A stretch of 64,000 nucleotides of DNA from the NCBI GenBank assembly GCA_947396885.1, contig OX377202.1, forward strand, positions 68,730,643 to 68,794,642, given 5' to 3'. Source of the DNA: Heligmosomoides polygyrus polygyrus (Eukaryota > Nematoda > Chromadorea > Rhabditida > Heligmosomidae). The notes beneath the pieces are model-generated. The model was given only the letters and a program-made list of their open reading frames with translations, made no database searches and was not told the DNA's origin. Positions 56,901 to 64,000 of this stretch are shown one piece after another (positions within the stretch are counted from its first letter, which is position 1; every line of letters starts with the position of its first letter). The position numbers and the translations under genes are program-made.

Positions 56901-59900
56901 CGCGAAGTATTCGAAAGCAGAAAACGAGATTGGCCATTCTACGACGAATCCCGTTGGCCAGTATTCAAAGGGTGGTACAATACAACATGCTTCGTACACG
57001 GACGAGCACTTGTGGGTATTTTACATGAACATTACGCATGGCAAAAATATTTCGCAGTGTTGTTGATATCCTACGAAAGCGCTACATTTGGGTCCCTCAA
57101 AATCATCTTAGGCGTTTGCCAATTTCAGTCTTCTTCGGATAACTCCTTTTATACAGCATTCGTTACAAGTTCTTTCTCCTTTGTGAAAACAAAGCGTTTG
57201 TTCAGATCCATGGTGAGGTTCCAATGCGATGCATATTCATTTAGCATCTCCATGCATTCTTCAAGACAAAAGCTACTTCGCTATATTTATTTGTTTATTT
57301 TCGTTACGGTGTATAAGGCACACGTGACGTAGTGATACTACACAAAAAGTATCAGTGACAGTAACACAGAAAATGACGTGAATATAGTTGATCTTGTATT
57401 CGTTTTGGTACACCATACGATGCTTTTTCTGAGATTCCCCTTGTTCTGGACAACATTAGATGGTAGAATTTTGAACATCAGCATAAGTTAATCCATCAGC
57501 TCAAAGTTCGAAAGCCATGCAAACATTAGCAAATTTACGGCAAGAAACTATGAAATGGTGCTAATCTGCTTTTTTTGTGCGGTGCCGTTAAGAGAGTCGT
57601 GGGTAGATCGACTATATAAATTGGAAAAGGTAGGGTGAATTCTTTGAAGTGCGCTGCAGGTATAAGGAAGGGGTTTAGGTTGTGAATTTTTTCATGGTTA
57701 TCCATATCGAGTGGTATCGAGTAGATCAATAAAGATCACGCCCTTTGATTTCCTGTGGTTTTGAGCGGTTCCCGATCATACAAATTATCCACCGATTCCG
57801 TTGTAATAGAAACTCAATGGGCTCCAGTGCTGCTCGAATAGGGAATAGGGTAAAATGTATGGATCCACGACAGAAGTCTATCATTTGCAATCTTTTCCAT
57901 GACTTTGATAGGTGTTGGAGTATTGGTAATTGGTCTATGTTCCGATATTAATCTGGTGATATAAAATGGTATAAAAAGACTCGAAAGTTCGAGGTACGGG
58001 TATCGCCGCGCGTTCAACAGTGACGTCCTATTCCTGCTGAGTGCTGTCTCGGGGCGCAGCTGTTTTTGGTGTCTATGGGCAAGAACAGTTCACGGAGGAA
58101 ATGTAGTCTTAAGAAGAGTGAGTGATTAAGCCGCTCCTGTCCAACACGTTATTCCGCTGCGTGCATAGCCGGGCCTTTTCTTCTGAAATAGAAACGGTGA
58201 TTCGTTTTTTTTTCGGAATGTCTAAGTTACTATATAATCTCCTAACAATGTGAATCTCGAATTTCAAGTTTGAAACCCGATCTAGACGGGCTATGGAAAT
58301 GCCTCCACCACGCTTTCGTCCAAGATTACTATCAGCTTTACTTTAGAAAATATCAATTGTTAGAAATCTGAAGCATTCGCAACGCTACTCCCACCAACGT
58401 GGCTTTATCGAGCACAATAATATTCCTAAAGAAAGGTAACTGGAAGAAAAGTTGGTTCTAACTCTACTCTAGGGCCGATCAAAGCCATTTTCTCTTCCAG
58501 TCAATTTATGGGCAACGCTCCCAGCTTTCAAAACACAAACGGATTTCCCAAGTTTCGCCGCGGTTTTGACTATGATTGCTAGCCAGTTTCAAAATTTCTA
58601 TGTTCGGTTCGGTAATGCACTTTTTGTCTCACTTTGTCTTGGATTCAATAATGTTGGACGCTGATGATACGTTTGCCTTTTTGTTGAGAAAGTCTAATAT
58701 TGCAACACAGCAAGTTAGGGTAATGGAGTTCAACCTGATTGTGAGTGTTTCCATTGGCGGTGTTGCGTGTAGTGAATGCAGTCCATTTCAGGACGCGTTT
58801 TCCCAGCTTGGTACCACCGTCAGTTTCGAACTGCCTCAAATTGCAGTGGTTGGTGGGCAGAGTGCCGGAAAGTCGTCTGTATTGGAAAACTTCGTAGGAA
58901 GGTATGATTTTCTTGACGTGTCTCTCCATTTATCCTCACTTTGAGTTTACGTGATGAGTTTGACCTGATATCAGTTGGTCCCAGTTGAAATTTGAACGCG
59001 CCGCTTGCCAGGGTGCCCTATCAAGTATCTAGCATATCGTTGCCGCGGATATCGTATGTCATGCCCACGACCCTTAGGGAGGTCACTGGGTCACAGTTTA
59101 CATGGGAATGTGCTCGTGTTGTGGTGGTCGCCTTCATAGTGCAGCTGCTCTCAAAAGTGATCAGGGAAACCTTTCGCTGCAGCAGTCCCTGGTTTCAATC
59201 GATATTTTAAAGCATTTTATCATTATTTGTAAAGTTATAGGTAGAGGATCGGAAGTGCTGGGAGCGACATATTTAAAGTTGATTGTGAAGTGAAAGTTCT
59301 CGCTAGATTGAGCTTTTATTTATTGCGGAACTTATATTTAAAAAACCATACATTAAGAAGATTAAGATGTTTTTTATAATTTAACATTTCTTAAGAGTTT
59401 CTTAAAAATCGCAAGCGTAAACTCTTCATATCGTCTTTCTTAATTAGTTTCATATCTATCGATTTCTTCGACTACTGCTAGATTTTGGATTACCTCGATG
59501 AGCTCCTCAAGTAGATCACAGTACGAGCCTTGAGTTTGAGACTATGTCGTTGATGCTCTGTCTCCAAGCAGCTTTGATACTCGATGTCATACGGAGCGGT
59601 GCAACATGTTCGCTGTTTTTACGTTGAGACGAGTCAACAGCATTGGGCTGAGATCATTTCCATCTTTCTTTATCACATAACAGTTTCCTTTTGAATCTAT
59701 GGGTGGGGAGGGGAAGGTCGGGATCGCCTTCGGGATGCGGCGCATATAGCTTACCCGTGTTAAAATTGCTCGCACCTTGAAATTCCTCTCCTTGCCCAGT
59801 TCCATGCCGTCCTCCTATGAGGTGGAAGTCTTGAACACAGTGTTTTTTTAATAAGCCAGTGTGGGCAACCCCAGAGCTCTGATAGTTGCTTTCCCACTGT

Positions 59901-62900
59901 GTTTGTGCCGGCTGCTGGCGACTGCTGCGATGCTGCTTTTCTTACGTGGGAGGTTGATATGAAGTAATACAAACTCAAAGATGAGACATAGTTAGGCGCA
60001 AAACAGTGTATTGTTTGGGAAGTCGCAGCAGTTCTCGTTGGCTGTCTTGTTACGGCATATGTACGAATGCTCTAAAGCTGCGATAGGGTACTACGTCTGC
60101 GAGAAATGATCATGATGAGGTTGTGCCTGTACTGTACAAAAACTGATTTTTATAAAGCATTGTTAATTTGCGGGCTGTTCTCGGACCATACAAAGATTAA
60201 GGTGCAGCACGTAAATCTTGGTACAAGTGGGAATTGGACCACAATATTTTTGGGCATCTATCTCATAGTCTTCGTTTTAGTGCGCACACGCGTACGCACG
60301 GTTGGGCTGATTGTTTATGCCATGCTTCAAATGTTTTTAATGATGTACGAAACCAGGAATTATCGTGTTTCATCGATAGTCAGCCGAAAGCCCTGTCCAA
60401 TCTACGTCTTTGTTCTCGAAGCTTCATTCCTCAGACGATCATTTATGCTTATACTTAGACCAGTCTGCAATGAGATGATGTTGACCCGATATGTTATTAC
60501 ATAGCACAATTTGAAGTCAAAGGAGGCTTTGTGTTCTTTTTCAATTTTAAATCTGTTGTTTTGTCACCGGTTTCAAAGGCAAAATCATCAATACATGATC
60601 TTCCCAATTCCTGCACCACTTCTGCAATATGACGGTTAGAATATTTGATAACCTGGTGCAGTTTTTAAAAATAACCCTTACAGGGATTTTCTACCTCGTG
60701 GTTCTGGAATTGTCACTCGACGTCCGCTTATTCTCCAGTTAATTCAGGACAGAAATGGTATGTCTGTCTCGCCTGTACTTCGCTGGAAGGTTTCTGATTC
60801 CTCTCCTGTTCAGAATACGCCGAATTTTTACATAAGAAGGGTCACTACTTTACGGATTTTGATGCCGTGCGTAAAGAGATCGAGGACGAAACGGACCGAG
60901 TGACCGGTCAGAACAAAGGAATATCACCGCACCCGATCAATCTTCGAGTTTTCAGTCCAAATGGTATGTGATTTAGCACGGTCATATCTTCGTGAGCAGC
61001 TATCGCCCTGACTTGATCTAGCACCATATTTTTACATTAAAATTATTGCAGTTTTGACAGTTACTAGTTTTCTTTGTAGTTACATTTGGAAATCAGAGTT
61101 TATATTACAGTACTCAATCTTACTCTGATCGATCTTCCTGGTTTGACCAAAGTGCCAGTCGGTGATCAACCTCCGGATATTGAGCAGCAGATTCGGGACA
61201 TGATTCTCACTTTCATCAACAGAGAAACGTGTCTGATTTTGGCAGTCACCCCTGCAAACAGCGATCTGGCTACTTCTGATGCACTCAAGCTGGCTAAGGT
61301 ACTGTTAGCGCTCTTTCTGTGATTGGCTGTAATGTAGAAAAGACGAATCTTACAGGAAGTTGATCCGCAAGGACTGCGAACCATTGGTGTACTCACAAAA
61401 TTAGATCTTATGGATGAGGGCACCGACGCCCGCGATATTCTCGAGAATCGCCTTTTTCCGCTTCGTCGAGGTTCGCTAGCTCCATTTTTTTCTGACTTTC
61501 CGTCATCACTTTAATACGTGCACGCATATTGATAGACTTTGGTTGTTTATACTTCCGTCTTTTTCTATTTCTTTTGTGAAGTTGTTTACATCCCCTTCTT
61601 TAACCACAAGTGCTCCGACACGACTAACGGCGTGTCTCGCACTTGCTGGCTTCGCGCGGCTGCAGCATCACTGACCTATGGAAAATAGCTTTTGTAAAAC
61701 ATAAAATTCGCTAACATATAGGACCTGGTGCGTATTTTGTCGGCATCAAGCAATTCACCATTTCGGTACCTTCATTATAGACATTCTCTTCGGACCGGCC
61801 ATTAACGTGATTGGTTTGTGCTGCGCAATACTTCTGTCCCTCAGGTTGCTCCTCCGCAGCCGTTCTCATGCTCAACAGCTAACGTTTCCAGATATCGTTG
61901 ACATGTCTTCCAAAGCAAGATTCCACCTCGCAAGTTCTTTCTTACTGGATCTAATTGCTGGTCCGTCTTTACTGGTCTTTCCTCCCCTCTTTATTCCCCC
62001 ATCTTCCTGGTTCCAACTCCTGGCCCACTTCTTTGCTTCCACTATTGACCCCCTACTGGTCTCCTCTTTCTAGTTTCCTTGTCCTGTCCCTTCCTCCAGG
62101 CTGTTCTTTTCCTTCCTTATCGCTTTCCGGGTCCACCCTAGAGGTCCCCTTTAATGGCCTTCTCCACCACTCCCTTAGTGGTCCTCCCATAATCATGGCA
62201 GACGTCGGTGACACATATTCAGAATCGTGACGCTTGTTGCACGATGTAGGGGGCCTGTCTTCTGGATCCAGAAATTTAGAAGACCGTCCCCCGAATCCAG
62301 AAGCTCAGTTGCGCGCGCAGGCGCTGCTGTGTCGGGCATGAAGAGGGTATGCATATGGCAGATTCCTTGTTCTCCGTATGAATTCCCTTACGGTTTCCTT
62401 CTTGTTGGTTCCCCGTCCTAGTCCCACTCCAGGTCCCTTCTTCAAGGTAGATTCCTTCCCCCTCGTGATCCTCCTTACTACTCTACCCCAATTAGGTAGC
62501 CCTCCACGCCCACACACGACGACGGCGAGCGAACGCCCATTTCGCGACATCGGTGTCACATCTTCTAAATCCGGTTTCCCTTACTAATAATGGATTCCCT
62601 TGCCGATCCTCCTTAGTGCCCCCACCCGATATTGGTAATTCCCTACTGGTCCCTCCTTATTGCCTAAACCCTTCTTGGTGCGACTTCCTGGCCTGCTTCA
62701 TTGTTCCGCCTATCGATGTCCCATCCCGATGGCTTCTCCCTCCTAATCGCTGTCGGTTCTCCACCCTCGAAGTCCTCCTTCTACTCTTATTCCTTTAGTG
62801 TTCTTCTCATGCTAATGACATGAGACCGGTTCTGAATCTGGACGGTCGGAAACCCGCCTGGTGCTGTTGTGCTAAGCAAGAAGTGCTGCTGCGTATTTCA

Positions 62901-63940
62901 CTTAGGTTAGATCACTCGACCACCCCCGCTGTGGATGATGCGGAGTATCTCACTTAGGTTAGATCATTCGCCCGCTCCCGCTGTGGATGATGCGGCGTAT
63001 CAGCTTAGATCACTCGACCGCCACGCTGTGGAAGATACGGCGTATCTCACTTAGGTCAGATCATTCGACCGCTTCCGTGGTTGACGCGGCGTATCTTACT
63101 TACGTTAGATCACTCAAACGTCATCGACGGCTAACTCAATTATATCGTGGTAGATTCCCTTCTGGTGAACAAAGGGGAAATGGAGCTTACCGCCTAGTCT
63201 TTGTTCAAGGACGAGGCGGAAGCAAGGGTTAAGATGCTTCCATCTACCTTTCCCTTCCTATTTTCGGTCAGTTGCCGGCATTTCATTGTGTGTTCTTTTA
63301 AAGTGCATCGAAAGGTATAATATTGAATTGTGTATAATGTGTAAAGACTGTGATACTATTGAATTAAGAAGGTTGTTTTACTGGCCAATATACCCAGCCC
63401 TCGACTACTTCTTTTTGAACACTTCCTCCAACCAAATTGCTCATTTAGCAAATCCCGATTAGTGACTAGTCAGACAGCTGAACACGCCCTCTAATGTACA
63501 ACAAGAACGTTTAGCGCTTCGTACAGGATCACATAACGTCTGCTTTACAGACTATCTTTTAATCAATCGTTTGATTGTTTGATCAATCTTTGTTGTCTAG
63601 TTCTTAAAGCATTAGTAACTAGCCTTTGTGAGGTTCTAATTACAGCCGCTTTATTACAGGTTATGTTGGTGTTGTCAACCGTGGTCAGAAGGATATCGTA
63701 GGTAAGAAGGATATCCGTGCTGCATTGGATGCCGAGAGGAAGTTCTTCTTGTCGCACCCTTCTTACAGGTTGGTTAGCATGTACTAATTGTGATAGTTTC
63801 GCCGTTGGAACTCCTTTTTCAAGTGGAAAACTCGTGGTATTACTGTTCCAGTAGGCCTTTTTCTTCAGGCATATGGCAGACCGTTTGGGTACGCAGTATC
63901 TTCAGCACACGCTTAACCAGCAGCTGACTAATCATATCAG
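53944..63940 (+). CDS. dyn-1: Dynamin GTPase, 5' portion (eight exons, continues past the window)
   Basis: Dynamin is a large GTPase that assembles at necks of budding vesicles and drives membrane fission in endocytosis. Exons: 53944-54000, 58792-58901, 60684-60757, 60814-60963, 61111-61298, 61356-61470, 63660-63768, 63869-63940. All phases agree and give 291 codons plus two bases. The start reads [19 protein letters not shown], nearly the nematode DYN-1 N-terminus, which fixes the start codon. GTPase motifs: P-loop GGQSAGKS (residues 40-47), switch threonine in [10 protein letters not shown] (Thr67), DLPG (138-141) and TKLD (207-210), at positions normal for the family. Introns begin with GT and end in AG; the exon 6 donor GTTCGC is weak. 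No stop or frameshift occurs, so the gene looks functional. The middle, PH, GED and proline-rich regions, about two thirds of the protein, should lie to the right. Intron 1 carries antisense SINEs. Confidence 0.96.
54790..54935 (-). repeat. tRNA-headed SINE, family B (copy 3, in dynamin intron 1)
   Basis: On the minus strand the order is GATGGTGTAATGGCGTACGG (box A region), GTGCGGGTTCGAGTCCCGCC (a perfect five-base-pair T stem with a seven-base loop), then the tail AGAGTTTTGATCGC. To the right lies ATCGAACGCAACATCCACAC, shared with copy 1. No seven-base-pair acceptor stem can form, so it is not a tRNA gene. Confidence 0.8.
55568..55692 (-). repeat. tRNA-headed SINE, family B (copy 4, in dynamin intron 1)
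   Basis: TGCGATCAAGACTTGCGCCA and GGCAGGACTCGAACCCACAC give the tail and inverted T-arm. GCGCCACATCCTCGTTGCAA, GACCTATTAGCACTC and GATGTCGGGA correspond to the right part of copy 3. The box A region is worn. Confidence 0.65.
56105..56284. mobile_element. GCGGGCTGGTG-type MITE (in dynamin intron 1)
   Basis: The left tip GCGGGCTGGTTCCCGCATCG and the right tip GATGCACCAGCCGGC are inverted. The inner phrase CATTTTAAGAAACCTCGCCGG matches the other copies. TAA follows the right tip while ATA precedes the left, so the target duplication is imperfect. Confidence 0.65.
58902..60683 (+). other. Dynamin intron 2 (1.8 kb)
   Basis: Bounded by GTATGA and TTACAG. A 132-codon frame at 60106-60504 and an overlapping one show no domain. 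No repeat from the families above is recognised. Confidence 0.8.
61960..62790. repeat. Pyrimidine-rich tract in dynamin intron 6
   Basis: The plus strand is strongly enriched for C and T in phrases such as TTTCCTCCCC, GGTCCTCC and TTCCCTACTGGTCC that recur irregularly. It may be a decayed tandem array. Frames here come from composition. Confidence 0.55.
62890..63125. repeat. 50-bp minisatellite, about five units
   Basis: The landmark TTAGATCACTCGACC or a variant recurs at about 62907, 62959, 63005, 63056 and 63105, spaced 46-52 bases. Each unit also has CGCTGTGGATGATGCGGCGT and ATCTCACTTAGG. Confidence 0.8.
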
Positions 63941-64000
63941 GTGCGGAATGGTTTGATTAACGCGTGACAAACACGAAGATGCGCTGCTGTTCATGCTACC

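Larger units (their letters stand above)
54001..58791 (+). other. Dynamin intron 1 (4.8 kb)
   Basis: Bounded by GTGAGT and TTTCAG. It contains two family B SINEs in antisense orientation, one MITE at 56105-56284, and otherwise unannotated AT-rich sequence. ORFs inside it, including 57012-57332, show no domain. A long first intron often holds regulatory sequence, but none can be named here. Confidence 0.85.
61471..63659 (+). other. Dynamin intron 6 (2.2 kb)
   Basis: Bounded by a weak GTTCGC donor and a strong TTACAG acceptor. It contains a pyrimidine-rich stretch (61960-62790) and a minisatellite (62890-63125). It interrupts the gene between the LFPLRR and [10 protein letters not shown] residues. 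Confidence 0.8.

Noticed and set aside
60106..60504. A 132-codon frame in dynamin intron 2
   Set aside because: It overlaps another open frame, shows no domain, and sits inside an intron with well-defined borders.
1..64000. CRISPR array, prophage or bacterial operon
   Set aside because: There are no regularly spaced identical short repeats with unique spacers and no gene strings with ribosome-binding sites; the spliced dynamin gene shows the DNA is eukaryotic.

Overview
The window reads as nuclear DNA of a nematode, most likely a strongylid such as a hookworm relative. This is an inference. The one secure protein gene is a dynamin whose exons match the nematode DYN-1 type closely, several of its introns are 56 to 147 bases with TTNCAG acceptors, and the rest is crowded with mariner/Tc1, RTE-type, Penelope-type, hAT-like and tRNA-derived SINE relics of the kind common in strongylid genomes. 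No bacterial operon, rRNA gene, CRISPR array or intact tRNA gene is visible.

Layout. The left edge (1-602) carries two apparent minus-strand exons with leucine-rich-repeat character. From 0.9 to 16.5 kb there is a duplicated 400-bp repeat, several MITEs with TTA/TAA target duplications, a snap-back hairpin, a 1-kb palindromic mariner-type MITE, a 40-bp TTCGAA tandem array, a 1.6-kb hAT-like element with a perfect 8-bp target duplication that has collected three younger insertions, and a decayed mariner. From 17 to 25 kb lie two truncated LINEs, a 2.7-kb fold-back with hAT-like tips, and a nearly full-length but catalytically dead RTE-type retrotransposon. At 27-28.5 kb two Penelope-type fragments face each other. 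From 31 to 36 kb there is a short unrecognised minus-strand gene end with a 59-nt intron and two more fold-back elements. From 37 to 52 kb come a Tc1 relic, a mariner, a Tc1/mariner relic, two fold-backs whose arms are pieces of transposase gene, and two families of tRNA-headed SINEs.

From 53.94 kb to the right edge runs the dynamin gene on the plus strand. Eight exons encode the first 291 codons, with all four GTPase motifs, and the rest lies outside the window. Intron 1 (4.8 kb) holds two antisense SINEs and a MITE. Intron 6 (2.2 kb) holds a pyrimidine-rich tract and a 50-bp minisatellite.

The main unusual theme is the density of long inverted repeats. At least seven elements from unrelated families form arms of about 70 to 1,100 bases. 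Most other open reading frames are shadows or repeat-derived. Boundaries and family names come from reading by eye; no database search was possible.
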